From positions 1-32,350 of the forward strand of contig CAKUPC010000021.1 in the NCBI GenBank assembly GCA_934675095.1: DNA of 32,350 bases, read 5' to 3'. A program made the translations under genes and the position numbers. The notes beneath the pieces were generated by a model that worked only from the letters and a program-made list of their open reading frames with translations, made no database searches and was not told where the DNA came from. Numbering within the stretch: the stretch's first letter is position 1; every line of letters starts with the position of its first letter. The DNA comes from an uncultured Bacteroidales bacterium (lineage in GTDB: Bacteria; Bacteroidota; Bacteroidia; Bacteroidales; UBA932). Of the stretch, positions 1 to 8,867 are shown in pieces.

Positions 1-35
1 TCCTAATTCCGGAAAGTGCCTGCGGCCGTGTTCCG

Positions 36-1493
36 TCATCTCTGCGTCTCGTTGTTCGGATTCGGCTGAATCTCCTTGTTCGCCTCGATTTCCACGCCCG
101 GAATCGGGAATATGAAGTCGTCGTTCGGATACTCCATAAACTTTACCGTCGCGGTCGAGGCCTCGTCCCTTTCAAGATTCTCGCGCAGACGGGTTATGTC
201 CCAGAGCCGGAAGCCCTCGTGGTAGAGTTCCTTAAGCCTCTCTCGTTCAACAATCGCTGCAAGTTCCTTCGCGTCCGAAAAGGCCGGCATGCATGAGGCT
301 TCCGGCAGCCCCGTGGCCCTTGAGCGTAGAGCGGCTATGTCGGCGGCCGCAAGGTCAAGGTCCCGGCCAAGCGCACAGCGGGCCTCGGCGCGGATGAGAT
401 ACATTTCGGAGAGCCTCGACACGAAGACATCGACCGCCTTCTCCTTGTCAGACACGTCTTCGAGTATGGTGTATTTCATCGAGCAGCCCTTGGAGCCGGT
501 CCGGCCGTCATAGTTCAGGAGGCTGTAGCGGACATCCGGATGCGCGGAGTCCTCGTCGGCCAGGAAAATGTCAAGCAGCTTCTTCGACGGAAGCAGATAG
601 AAGCTCTGATAGTCAAAGGCTTTCGTCAGGTCGCGTGACTCGTTGTAGCCGTCGAGCGCGAGGATAGTCTCCGTGCCCCGGTTGTTCACGCTCGTGAACA
701 TATCGAAATATCCCTCTCTCGGAGTGAGGCTGAAGCCGTAGTCCTCAATGACGTCGGAAGCGGAGCCGAGCGCCTGCTCATAGTTCCCCATATAGAGATG
801 AACCCTTGCGCGAAGAGCCTCCACGGCCGCCTTCGAGACATAGTGCGTGTCCGGTGACTTGTCGTCGGGGAGGAGGGAATATGCGGCCGCGAGGTCTTCG
901 AGAATGAAGGCGTAGGTCTCGCGTGCCGAAGACCTGACGATGGATGCGTTAAGATTCGGAAATGACCTCATGACCACAACCCCGAGATGCGACGCGTCGT
1001 GGGTGTAGCCGTAGTGCTGGCTGTAGCAGAGGGCGAGGTCGAGTGTGGCTAGCGCCCTCAGATAATGGGCCTGCGCAATCTGGCTCTCGACCTCCTGCTT
1101 CCTGAGCGGGTAGCGTTCGGTGACCTGAGGCGCGTAGTCTATGACCTCGCAGGCATTCAGCACAATCTCGTAGGCCGACTTCCAGACGAAGCCTATCGGG
1201 GTGGCGTTGTAGGACTCCGAGAGGTCGAAATTGTAGAGGTAGGACCACGCCGAGCTTTCCGCCGCGTTCATCGTCACCAGATCCCCGCAAATCTCCGGGT
1301 AGAGAATCATGTATTTGTCCGTCAGCGTGTTCATCAGCGAATAGCAGCCTGTGACCGCCGCCGTAACACTCTCCGGCGAGTCATAGAACGACTCGATGTC
1401 GCTCTTGCCGATTTTCTCCACCTCCAGGAAATTGCAGGAGGAGGCGCAGAGGCAGGCGAGCACAATGGAATGTATGTAAAATATCTTCTTCAT
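36..1493 (-). CDS. SusD/RagB-family outer-membrane lipoprotein
   Basis: A 485-residue SusD-type nutrient-binding lipoprotein that would cap the SusC channel encoded just upstream and capture substrate at the cell surface. A signal peptide ends in the lipobox Ala-Ser-Ser-Cys with Cys20 as the lipidation site. The N-terminal region shows the family pattern (FLEVEKIG, then FYDSPESVTAAVTGCY). The C-terminal part has RERLKELYHEGFRLWDITR and the closing FPIP...N.EIQPNP pattern of SusD proteins, so the protein is complete. The ATG lies one base after the SusC stop codon, which implies translational coupling. No enzyme gene of this locus is visible, so the substrate cannot be named. Family assignment is firm. 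Confidence 0.95.
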   Translation of the reverse strand: MKKIFYIHSIVLACLCASSCNFLEVEKIGKSDIESFYDSPESVTAAVTGCYSLMNTLTDKYMILYPEICGDLVTMNAAESSAWSYLYNFDLSESYNATPIGFVWKSAYEIVLNACEVIDYAPQVTERYPLRKQEVESQIAQAHYLRALATLDLALCYSQHYGYTHDASHLGVVVMRSFPNLNASIVRSSARETYAFILEDLAAAYSLLPDDKSPDTHYVSKAAVEALRARVHLYMGNYEQALGSASDVIEDYGFSLTPREGYFDMFTSVNNRGTETILALDGYNESRDLTKAFDYQSFYLLPSKKLLDIFLADEDSAHPDVRYSLLNYDGRTGSKGCSMKYTILEDVSDKEKAVDVFVSRLSEMYLIRAEARCALGRDLDLAAADIAALRSRATGLPEASCMPAFSDAKELAAIVERERLKELYHEGFRLWDITRLRENLERDEASTATVKFMEYPNDDFIFPIPGVEIEANKEIQPNPNNETQR

Positions 1494-1494
1494 G

Positions 1495-4400
1495 TCAGAA
1501 CTGGCAGTTAATTCCCAAGGTTATCGTCCTGTTACGGGGATAGCCGTACATCATCGTCTTGTATGAATTCTCCCCGGCCTTCATGTCCGGCGTGAAAATA
1601 TAGACGTTGTCGCACACGAGCGAAAAGCCCATGCCCTTCATCTTCATCCGCGAAACTATCCTCTGAGGCATATTGTAAGTCAGGGATATGCTCGCGAGGT
1701 CGAAGTTAGTCCTGTTGTAGAGATGTCTGGAAGAGGTCATCTGCGACTTTGTTGAGACCTGCGAGACCTTCGGCAGCAGAGCCTTCTGTCCGGGAGTCGT
1801 CCAGCGGTACTTATAGACCTCCACGGCCTGGTTCCCGTTGCTGGAGGTGATGTCGTAGCCGTCGGCAATCATCTGTCTCGCATAGGTGGCGAGAGCCCAT
1901 CCCCCGATGGAATAGTTCAGCTGGACGCGGAGGCTCAGGTTCCTGTACTGGAACTCGTTGATGAACCCGCCGAAAACCACCGGATTGCGCGACTTGTCCG
2001 CCATCAGCCTCCTGTTGGAGGTGTTGTAGGTCTTTGTCAGGTCGCCGTTAAGGTCGTACCACATGGCGGAGCCGTCCGTAGGATCGACGCCCGCCCATTC
2101 CACGAGATAATAGACATTCTTCTCGTAGCCGGCCTTGTTGGCATATTCCCCGTAGCTTGTCAGCATATCGTTGTAGAGTTCGAGTATGCGGTTGCGGTTG
2201 TGCGCCATGTTCAGGGTGGAGTACCAAGTGAAGTCGCCCCGGCGGATGTTAGTCGTGCGCAGGTCAATCTCCACGCCCTGATTGCGCACCGCACCGATGT
2301 TCGCATAGACCTTGTCGGCCGACACTGCGCGGGAGACATAGACATTCGAGAGGAGATTGTCCGTAGTGTTGTTGTAGTACTCGATTTCAAAGTCGAGGAT
2401 GTCCTTCAGCTCAATCCTCGTTCCGATGTTGAACTTCGCCGTCGTCTCCCACGAAAGTCCGGGGTTAGGGACGCTGGAAATCGTCGCTCCGGACAGCCTG
2501 CCGTAGCTGAACGAGTCGGAATAGAGATAGCTTCCCTTGGCCACGGAAGTGTCCAGCCTCGAATTTCCGTCGATTCCGTAGGATGCCTTGAGCTTGAGCA
2601 TACGGATAAGGTCAGAATTGAAAAACGCCTCCTTGTGGATGTTCCACGACGCACCCACGGACCAGAAGTTCGCCCAGCGGGCATATTTGCCGAAGTTCGA
2701 GTTGCCGTCGCGGCGGTAGTTCGCGGAAATGTAGTAGCGCGAGTCGTAGGAATATGAGGCGCGGCCTATCATCGACAGCCTGCGGTCCGGAGAGGTGCCG
2801 CTGGATGCCAGGACAGTGGATTTGTCGGCGTAGGAGATTTCCTTGATGTTGTCCGTCATGAATCCCTGTGCGCTGGCGTTGAGATACTTGTTGGTGTGGC
2901 TGTAGAGTTCGAGGACGGCGAGCGCGGAGACGCTGTGCTTGCCGAACCGGCGGCTGAAGTTGAGCCGGTTGACGTTCTGCCACGACATATAGTTGGCGTC
3001 GCCCCTGCGTGAATACCCGACCGCCTCGCCTGCCGTATTCATTCCTTCGAGGGTCTTCTTTGAATAATATATGTCCTCGTGGGAATGTGTGAGGTCGAAC
3101 GCGAAGAGGGAAGTGAAGTCAAGCCCTTCGATTATGTGGAAGGCGAGCTGTCCGTTTGCCTTGACATATATGGACGTCTGGGTGTCATCTCCCTCCTCCC
3201 TGTTCGGTATCTTGTTGTAGGTAAACTTCTTGACAGCCCAGTCCGAAAGCGACTGGTCCCAGATCTTGTAATAGAGCCGGTAGCTGCCGTCGTCGTTGTA
3301 GGGCGAGAGAACAGGGGAGAGCTCAAGGTAGGACTTGTCTATGCTCACGATGTTGTTCACGTTGTAGGAGCCGTTGAGCCCGGCCGTGAAGTCCAGCCAC
3401 TTGGCTATGCTGTAGCTGTTCTTGCTGCTGAGGGTGAATCTCTGCTGGTCGTCCTTTCTGACCGTGTGCTTTTCACGGTAATATGAGACAGAGGTGTAGC
3501 TGGACGACCTCTTCGTGCCTCCGCTGAGGGAGACGTTCGCATAGATGTTGTTGCCCAGGCCTATGCATTCGTCATACCACGAGGTTGATGTCGTGCTGTA
3601 GGAGTTCATGTCGTTGTCCTGAAGAGGGAAGTTCTCCATCGTGTAGCCTGAATTGAGCCACGCCTCCTTCGCCACCTCCATATATTGAGAGGCGTTCATC
3701 ATCTTGAACATCGTCGATTTGTCCGCGGCGACGACTCCGAAGTTCAGTTTCGCCGAAACGCTGAGCGGACGGTTCCTTCCTCCCGATTTCGTGGTTATGA
3801 GTATGACTCCGTTCGAGCCGTTAGAGCCGTAAATCGTCGTCTGGTCAGCGTCCTTCAGCACCGTGATTGATTCTATGTCATCCGGGTCGAGAAAAGACAG
3901 CGGTCCGACGGTGCTCGACATCCCGGCCATCTGGTTCGTCCGGCCGCCCGTGTAGAACTGCACTCCATCGACAATCCACAGAGGCTCGCTCGAAGCGGCG
4001 AGGGAGGCGTCGCCGCGCACCCTCGTGTTGAAGCGCGAGCGCACCGTAGAGGCATAGTCGGCGTTGGGAGAGACCGAAAGACCCGGGACAAGTCCCTGAA
4101 GCATATTCTCCACACGTGTCTTGGGCTTATCGACCAGCGCGGCTGAATTGACCTGAAAGGCCGAGCCCACCATGTCCTCGCGTTTCTGTGCGGTGCCGTA
4201 TGCCCCGACGATGTAGGAGCCGTCAAGTTCATTGTCCGGAAGGAGCTTCACATTCAATGTTCCGCCTTCCTGGTCCGCGCTGAACTCCTGCGAGACCATT
4301 CCGAGGTATTGGAAAATAAGGGTTGCGCCTTTCTTCGACTTCGGCGCGGCAATGGAATAATGCCCGTCAATGTCCGTACTGACGCCCGTGGATGTCCCTT

Positions 4401-4578
4401 TATAATATACGAAAGCACCGACTACAGGTTCTCCTGTGTTGTCGGTCACCTGTCCCGAATAGGCTCCCGACTTTCCGTCAGAGGAACCTGAAGCCTGCCC
4501 GTATGCTGCCCCCCCCAATGACAGGAAAAGGACAATAACGAGTGATATGTAAATTGAAACTCGTTTTATCTCAGTCAT
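1495..4578 (-). CDS. SusC/RagA-family TonB-linked outer-membrane transporter
   Basis: A 1027-residue TonB-dependent channel that imports ligand bound by the adjacent SusD. In order: signal peptide (about residues 1-27), carboxypeptidase-like regulatory domain (about 39-115, YSGQVTDNTGEPVVGAFVYY), plug with the SusC signatures LWIVDGVQF and ESITVLKDADQTTIYG, then the barrel ending in a terminal Phe. The usual GARGANGV stretch of the plug reads GSNGSNGV here. An in-frame GTG lies six bases further upstream, but ATG at 4578 is preferred because it gives a normal signal peptide and sits about 30 bases behind a good promoter. An eight-G tract lies within the signal-peptide codons (Leu21-Ala24). 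It is the first gene of its operon. Confidence 0.95.
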   Translation of the reverse strand: MTEIKRVSIYISLVIVLFLSLGGAAYGQASGSSDGKSGAYSGQVTDNTGEPVVGAFVYYKGTSTGVSTDIDGHYSIAAPKSKKGATLIFQYLGMVSQEFSADQEGGTLNVKLLPDNELDGSYIVGAYGTAQKREDMVGSAFQVNSAALVDKPKTRVENMLQGLVPGLSVSPNADYASTVRSRFNTRVRGDASLAASSEPLWIVDGVQFYTGGRTNQMAGMSSTVGPLSFLDPDDIESITVLKDADQTTIYGSNGSNGVILITTKSGGRNRPLSVSAKLNFGVVAADKSTMFKMMNASQYMEVAKEAWLNSGYTMENFPLQDNDMNSYSTTSTSWYDECIGLGNNIYANVSLSGGTKRSSSYTSVSYYREKHTVRKDDQQRFTLSSKNSYSIAKWLDFTAGLNGSYNVNNIVSIDKSYLELSPVLSPYNDDGSYRLYYKIWDQSLSDWAVKKFTYNKIPNREEGDDTQTSIYVKANGQLAFHIIEGLDFTSLFAFDLTHSHEDIYYSKKTLEGMNTAGEAVGYSRRGDANYMSWQNVNRLNFSRRFGKHSVSALAVLELYSHTNKYLNASAQGFMTDNIKEISYADKSTVLASSGTSPDRRLSMIGRASYSYDSRYYISANYRRDGNSNFGKYARWANFWSVGASWNIHKEAFFNSDLIRMLKLKASYGIDGNSRLDTSVAKGSYLYSDSFSYGRLSGATISSVPNPGLSWETTAKFNIGTRIELKDILDFEIEYYNNTTDNLLSNVYVSRAVSADKVYANIGAVRNQGVEIDLRTTNIRRGDFTWYSTLNMAHNRNRILELYNDMLTSYGEYANKAGYEKNVYYLVEWAGVDPTDGSAMWYDLNGDLTKTYNTSNRRLMADKSRNPVVFGGFINEFQYRNLSLRVQLNYSIGGWALATYARQMIADGYDITSSNGNQAVEVYKYRWTTPGQKALLPKVSQVSTKSQMTSSRHLYNRTNFDLASISLTYNMPQRIVSRMKMKGMGFSLVCDNVYIFTPDMKAGENSYKTMMYGYPRNRTITLGINCQF
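4509..4516 (-). repeat. Eight-G homopolymer in the SusC signal peptide
   Basis: On the coding (minus) strand eight consecutive G follow TCATT and precede CAGCA, across the codons for Leu21, Gly22, Gly23 and Ala24. At this length the frame is intact. Gain or loss of one G would shift the frame before the mature protein starts. The other long G run in the window (20661-20669) has the same flanks. Confidence 0.85.
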
Positions 4579-4607
4579 AACCACATTCTTACACTACTTT
4601 CAGCCTG

Positions 4608-4639
4608 CAAAAATACGAATATTGATTATAATTTGCAAG
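4608..4639 (-). promoter_or_regulatory. Bacteroidetes-type promoter of the left SusC/SusD operon
   Basis: On the minus strand the -7 box TATTTTTG (4608-4615) matches TAnnTTTG exactly. A -33-like CTTG (4636-4639) lies 20 bases further upstream. Transcription would start near 4600, leaving a leader of about 25 bases before the ATG at 4578. This leader is too short for a long attenuator. Confidence 0.7.
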
Positions 4640-4684
4640 TATTTGATACGGAGACGGCACAGGGAACCAGGCGCGACAATGTCG

Positions 4685-5443
4685 TCATTCCTGGCCGGAG
4701 GCGTCCCGGCGACGGAACTCCGCGACGGTTATAGCGGTCGCCACCGCCGCGTTCAGCGATTCGGAAGTCTGCGCCCCGGCTGGCCATGACGGGATGAACA
4801 GGCGTTCCACGATTCTTGCCCCGAGACTGGGTGAGATGCCGTTTGACTCGTTCCCGATGACGATTACGGCAGGGGAGTCCGCACCAGTGGAAAGCGGACG
4901 GCGGTAGATGTCCTGCCCGTCGAGGAATGTCCCATAGAGCTGCCCGCCGGCTTCGGAGACCGCATCGGCGAGCGCGAGCATATCGCAATAGTGGAACTTC
5001 ACGCGGAAAATCGCGCCCATTGTGGCCTGCGCCACTTTCGGATTGAAAATCTCGACGCTGTCCGGGGCCGCGAAGACCGCGTCAATCCCGAACCAGTCCG
5101 CGATTCTGATTATCGTCCCGAGGTTGCCAGGGTCGCGGATGCTGTCCAGCGCGAGGAACAGCCCTTTGGAGCCGAGCACGTCCTTGATGCCGGCGATACC
5201 GTCGATTCTGACATTTTCGGGCTTTCTGACTACGGCAAGCACCGGAGACGGCGACGAGAGCGACGAGATTCTCGCCATCGCGTCCGCTCCGATTTCCTCA
5301 GTCCTCCATATCCTTTCCACCTCAAATCCCGATTTTACGGCCTCCGCGACCATTTTCTCGCCTTCCACGACGAACACTCCGTACTCGTCCCTGAACTTTT
5401 TCTGCGCCAGAGAGCGGAGATATTTGATTTCACTGTTCGACAT
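4685..5443 (-). CDS. TrmH/SpoU-family rRNA or tRNA 2'-O-methyltransferase
   Basis: A 252-residue SPOUT (trefoil-knot) methyltransferase that would use S-adenosylmethionine to methylate a ribose in rRNA or tRNA. All three family motifs are visible: LDSIRDPGNLGTIIRIADWF (motif 1, with the Asn-Leu-Gly-Thr-Ile-Ile-Arg core), VIGNESNGI (motif 2), and FIPSWPAGAQTSESLNAAVA (motif 3, with the conserved Glu-Ser-Leu-Asn). The N-terminal part, with VFVVEGEKMVAEA, resembles the substrate-binding domain of RlmB/TsnR-type enzymes. The frame is open 18 codons further upstream, but MSNSEIKYLRSLAQKK fits the family start; a Met three codons earlier is also possible. The target nucleotide cannot be told. It is divergent from tamL. 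Confidence 0.93.
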   Translation of the reverse strand: MSNSEIKYLRSLAQKKFRDEYGVFVVEGEKMVAEAVKSGFEVERIWRTEEIGADAMARISSLSSPSPVLAVVRKPENVRIDGIAGIKDVLGSKGLFLALDSIRDPGNLGTIIRIADWFGIDAVFAAPDSVEIFNPKVAQATMGAIFRVKFHYCDMLALADAVSEAGGQLYGTFLDGQDIYRRPLSTGADSPAVIVIGNESNGISPSLGARIVERLFIPSWPAGAQTSESLNAAVATAITVAEFRRRDASGQE

Positions 5444-5494
5444 CACGCCCATATTCAATGTATTTTTTAGGGACACATATATTCCCGAAACGTG

Positions 5495-5502
5495 CAAAGT
5501 TA
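5495..5502 (-). promoter_or_regulatory. Promoter -7 box of the methyltransferase gene
   Basis: The minus strand reads TAACTTTG, an exact TAnnTTTG match, about 52 bases upstream of the chosen ATG. An ATTG lies 17 bases further upstream as a weak -33 element. The same octamer appears on the other strand at 5546-5553. Confidence 0.6.
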
Positions 5503-5545
5503 AAAAATATTCGTTTTACAATGGGGATATATGCGTATAAATCCA

Positions 5546-5553
5546 TAACTTTG
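5546..5553 (+). promoter_or_regulatory. Promoter -7 box of tamL
   Basis: TAACTTTG matches TAnnTTTG exactly and lies 57 bases before the tamL ATG at 5611. No clear TTTG is seen at the -33 position (nearest is TTTT at 5514-5517). It faces away from the identical box at 5495-5502, with 43 bases between them that both promoters must share. Confidence 0.55.
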
Positions 5554-5610
5554 CATCGTATGTGCCCTGTCGGGCGATATGTTTTCGCGACATTTTGCAA
5601 AACGAGGTTT

Positions 5611-7824
5611 ATGAGACACGGGATTCTGGGATATGCGTTCATTCTGTTTCTCGCCGTCATCGCGACGGCGTGCAGCACGACGCGTGTTCTCGGAGACGGA
5701 GAGTACAGCCTTGCCGGCACGAAGGTGAACGTGACGAACAGGACGAAGGACTTCAAGGAATCCGGGCTGACCGCGTACATAAAGCAGAAGCCGAACTCAA
5801 ACTTTATCTTCGGATGGAATCCGTTCGTGAGCGTCTATAACTGGTCCAATGGCAAGGGGAAGGGGTGGGACAAGTTCGTGCAGAAGCTCGGCGTCGCGCC
5901 TATTGTCTATGACCCGGAGCTTGTCGGGGAGTCGGAGGAGAACCTCCGCAGGCATCTCGAATACATCGGCTACTACGGTTCCACGGTTGATTCCCGGATT
6001 CGGGTGAAGAAAAAGAAGGTCTATGTCACCTATGACATCACGCTCGGGGAACGCTACCGGATTGACAGTATCTCCTTTCAGCTGCCTCTGCGGGGCGAGC
6101 TTGCCTCGGACTTTATGGCGGATGTGCCGAACTCGACCGTGAAGGCGGGGGACTGGCTGTCGGAGTCTGCTCTTGAGGCGGAGACTGTCCGCGCAAGCGC
6201 GGTGCTTCGCGACAAGGGCTATTACACTTTCAACAAGAACTATTTTTTCTGCGAGGCCGACACGCTCGGAACTCCCGGACGGGCGCGTCTGCAGGTAAGC
6301 CTGAACGAATACACGCGAAACGAGATGCCCAAGGATGCCTCTCCGTTCAGAAAATTCAGCTTCGGCGAGGTCAGCATATCCTATCCCTCCAAGCTGAAGG
6401 TGCGCGGCGGCCTGCTCGAAGAACTCACGGCGGTCCGCCCCGGGGACACCTACAGCGAGAGCCTCGTGAACCGGACATATTCCCGTCTGTCGTCACTGAG
6501 GATGTTCTCAAGCGTCAACATCGGCGTATCTCCGGCCGACAACAGCACGGTGAACTGCAACATAAGCCTGATGCCATCCAAGCTTCAGGGGTTCAAGGTC
6601 AATCTTGAGGCCTCGGTGAACTCGTCCGGACTCTTCGGGGTGTCGCCGCAGCTTTCCTACTATCACAAGAACATCTTTCACGGAGGAGAATGGCTCAACC
6701 TCGGCTTCATGGGCAACTTCCAGTTCAAGTTCAACGACAGCGTCCGCTCCAACGAGTTCGGAGTCAGCGCCGGACTGAGTTTTCCGAAGTTCCTCTTCCT
6801 GCCGTACAGACTCTTCGAGGGCAGCATCCCGCGCACGGACATCAGCGCTTCCTCCAACAATCAGAGCCGCCCGGAATACACCCGCAACATCATATCCACC
6901 TCGCTCGGATTCAACGGCAACGCCCGTTCCCGCTTCTACTATCAGGTCTATCCGCTGCAGCTCAGCATCATCCACATCTTCAACCTCGAATCCTCCTTCC
7001 TTGACAACCTCAAGAGCGACCCGTTCCTTCAGAACGCCTACAGGGACCACTTCGACCTCGGTGCCGGCGGAACCCTCTACTGCACGACGAATTCGGATGT
7101 GAACCCGAAGACCACTTATGAGTACGCGAGGCTTCAGACAGACATTTCCGGCAATCTCCTGAGCATTTTCAAGCCGCTCATGTCCAAGGACGGCAACGGC
7201 TCGGGAATGATCTGGAACACGCCGTATTCGCAGTATGTCCGTGCGGAGCTTACTCTCGGCAAGACGTGGCGCTTCGGCAAGGACGACAGGCACGGGTTTG
7301 CGACAAGGGTGCAGGCCGGCGCCGGATATGCCTACGGGAACTCTTCCGCGCTGCCTTTCGAGAAGCATTTCTATGCCGGAGGCGCGAACAGCATGCGCGG
7401 ATGGCAGGCACGCAGCCTCGGTCCCGGGCTCGCCGCGAAGGACACGACTTTCGTGATTCCGAACCAGACGGGCGACATGAAGCTGGAGGCGAACGTCGAG
7501 TATCGTTTTCCGATGTTCTGGATGTTTTCCGGGGCGGTGTTCATCGACGCCGGCAATGTCTGGAACCTGAAGACCGCCGCATCCGACAGCAGCGATGACG
7601 GTTCACGCCCCTCGCACATCACCGGCGCCACTCTCTGGACGGGCATGGCAATGAACTGGGGACTCGGCCTGCGCCTCGACCTCGATTTTCTCATCCTCCG
7701 CATCGACTGGGGACTTCGTCTGCACGACCCGGCCCGCAAGCGCGGCTCCTGCTGGCTCCAGCCCGAGCAATGGTTTCAGAAAAATGGCTATGCCCTACAC
7801 TTTGGCGTGGGCTATCCGTTCTAG
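5611..7824 (+). CDS. tamL: TamL-like Omp85/BamA-family outer-membrane lipoprotein
   Basis: A 737-residue Omp85 protein of the Bacteroidetes TamL type, which with TamB is thought to help place proteins or lipids in the outer membrane. ATG at 5611 is chosen over an open frame 51 codons longer because it gives a clean lipoprotein signal peptide with Cys21 (ATAC). Residues of about 30-300 hold POTRA-like modules (for example LRRHLEYIGYYGSTVDSRI). The C-terminal half is a D15 surface-antigen barrel. It carries GGANSMRGW, with the loop-6 Arg-Gly pair at residues 596-597, then FIDAGNVWNL, and it ends with an aromatic beta-signal (HFGVGYPF). A lipidated N-terminus distinguishes TamL from BamA. No tamB follows; the next gene is convergent. 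Confidence 0.88.
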   Translation: MRHGILGYAFILFLAVIATACSTTRVLGDGEYSLAGTKVNVTNRTKDFKESGLTAYIKQKPNSNFIFGWNPFVSVYNWSNGKGKGWDKFVQKLGVAPIVYDPELVGESEENLRRHLEYIGYYGSTVDSRIRVKKKKVYVTYDITLGERYRIDSISFQLPLRGELASDFMADVPNSTVKAGDWLSESALEAETVRASAVLRDKGYYTFNKNYFFCEADTLGTPGRARLQVSLNEYTRNEMPKDASPFRKFSFGEVSISYPSKLKVRGGLLEELTAVRPGDTYSESLVNRTYSRLSSLRMFSSVNIGVSPADNSTVNCNISLMPSKLQGFKVNLEASVNSSGLFGVSPQLSYYHKNIFHGGEWLNLGFMGNFQFKFNDSVRSNEFGVSAGLSFPKFLFLPYRLFEGSIPRTDISASSNNQSRPEYTRNIISTSLGFNGNARSRFYYQVYPLQLSIIHIFNLESSFLDNLKSDPFLQNAYRDHFDLGAGGTLYCTTNSDVNPKTTYEYARLQTDISGNLLSIFKPLMSKDGNGSGMIWNTPYSQYVRAELTLGKTWRFGKDDRHGFATRVQAGAGYAYGNSSALPFEKHFYAGGANSMRGWQARSLGPGLAAKDTTFVIPNQTGDMKLEANVEYRFPMFWMFSGAVFIDAGNVWNLKTAASDSSDDGSRPSHITGATLWTGMAMNWGLGLRLDLDFLILRIDWGLRLHDPARKRGSCWLQPEQWFQKNGYALHFGVGYPF

Positions 7825-7834
7825 CGAACGGATA
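7813..7834. terminator. Perfect hairpin overlapping the tamL stop codon
   Basis: TATCCGTTC, the loop TAGC, then GAACGGATA form a nine-base-pair stem with a four-base loop that contains most of the TAG stop. There is no T-run on either side, so it is not a classic intrinsic terminator. Its position between convergent tamL and the Rpn nuclease gene suggests it ends or stabilises one or both messages. Confidence 0.5.
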
Positions 7835-7854
7835 ACCGGGGCCCTAACCCTCGC

Positions 7855-8802
7855 TTAGCTATTATGCGCCTTTGATATGAAACGCATGATGGTTTCGGCA
7901 TTCGTCTCCATGCATTCGGCGACAATTTCAATAGGTATTCCTTTGTTGAGCATGTTGGTTGCCGTTTTTGTCAATGCTTCTTCCCGGCCTTCGCTTCGAG
8001 CGGCCTTAAGCATTCCTTTCATTCTGAAGTCTTCCATAATTGTTCTGACATATATGTGTTTTTGTTCGCTGTTGAAATTTGCGACCAGGGCCGCGCTGAA
8101 CAATTTAAGCATAACCTTATCTTTGACCCATTCGGGAATGTCTTTTATGCTTCCCATATGCCTGAACATGTAGCACCAGCGATCAAGGTCGGTCACGCAC
8201 TGCTCAGGCGTCTTGTCGAAATAACACAACGAGGCGAATATAATACAAATTGTTGAAGGAGCAACCTCATTCGTGAACTTTTCCATCATCGTATAGAACG
8301 AATAAAGCCTATGCGCGTACGAGACACCGTCCTCATCTCTTGGCTCGCTGTCCAAAAGCACAATTACATAGACTGGCTTGAGGTCGCGGTTCTCACCTCC
8401 TCTCTTCATGTTGTCATAGTAAATCCTGCTAGCATAGCCCATGAACCTTTTGAATAAATCATCTTCGCTGCACCTTTGTACCTCAATGTCGAACGACACG
8501 CCATTCTCATCAACGGCACATAAATCGACGATTGAAGTTTTTCCGCCGATGCGGTTCGGCATATACTCCGCAGATTTGAGCCGGATGCTTTTAGCCGTCC
8601 TTTCTCCTTGAAGCATGACATTTATGAGTTCGACGAGCAACTCCTCATTATCTCGGCTTGTAAAGACTGTTTTGAAACCGGCGTCAGACAGCAAATCGAC
8701 AAAGACGCTGTTGTCAAGGATTTTCTGCCCGATTTCATCTAAATCAGAGGGGGTGTCAAAGATTTCTTTTTTCTCTTCCATATCAATTTTTTCATCAATC
8801 AT
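7855..8802 (-). CDS. Rpn-family PD-(D/E)XK nuclease / putative transposase
   Basis: A 315-residue member of the Rpn (recombination-promoting nuclease, YhgA-like) family, often annotated as PD-(D/E)XK nuclease family transposase. Residues 38-47 carry the LSDAGFKTVF motif. The catalytic core is seen as Asp93 (SIVDLCAV) and Glu107-Val-Gln109 (FDIEVQR), the D...ExQ variant of PD-(D/E)XK. The C-terminus has the family's tail (ARSEGREEAL...MLNKGIPIEIVAECM). MIDEKIDMEEK offers a second start at Met8. The gene is visibly AT-richer than its neighbours, which suggests transfer. No terminal inverted repeats or second transposition gene flank it, so it is best seen as a lone nuclease gene. In vivo function is unclear. 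Confidence 0.88.
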   Translation of the reverse strand: MIDEKIDMEEKKEIFDTPSDLDEIGQKILDNSVFVDLLSDAGFKTVFTSRDNEELLVELINVMLQGERTAKSIRLKSAEYMPNRIGGKTSIVDLCAVDENGVSFDIEVQRCSEDDLFKRFMGYASRIYYDNMKRGGENRDLKPVYVIVLLDSEPRDEDGVSYAHRLYSFYTMMEKFTNEVAPSTICIIFASLCYFDKTPEQCVTDLDRWCYMFRHMGSIKDIPEWVKDKVMLKLFSAALVANFNSEQKHIYVRTIMEDFRMKGMLKAARSEGREEALTKTATNMLNKGIPIEIVAECMETNAETIMRFISKAHNS

Positions 8803-8844
8803 ACGATTTATCCTAGTCAGATGTCATCGCAATATTCGGAAGAA

Positions 8845-8867
8845 AAACTCAAAACATATTTGAGTTT
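8845..8867 (-). terminator. AT-rich inverted repeat between rarA and the Rpn gene
   Basis: AAACTCAAA, loop ACATA, TTTGAGTTT is a perfect nine-base inverted repeat. On the minus strand it is followed by TTCTTCC after the closing TTT, so it could act as a weak terminator for rarA. It also overlaps a near-promoter sequence (TATGTTTT, one base off TAnnTTTG) for the Rpn gene, so an operator is possible. The rest of 8803-8931 is AT-rich with no ORF; a smaller repeat (AGAAAT/ATTTCT) lies at the rarA stop. Confidence 0.4.

Noticed and set aside
5458..5610. Longer tamL start 51 codons upstream
   Set aside because: It would include the promoter -7 box and bury the lipoprotein signal peptide inside the protein.
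6508..7368. Minus-strand ORF (286 codons) opposite tamL
   Set aside because: The tamL barrel on the other strand is clear; the antisense product is Val/Arg/Glu-rich without motifs.
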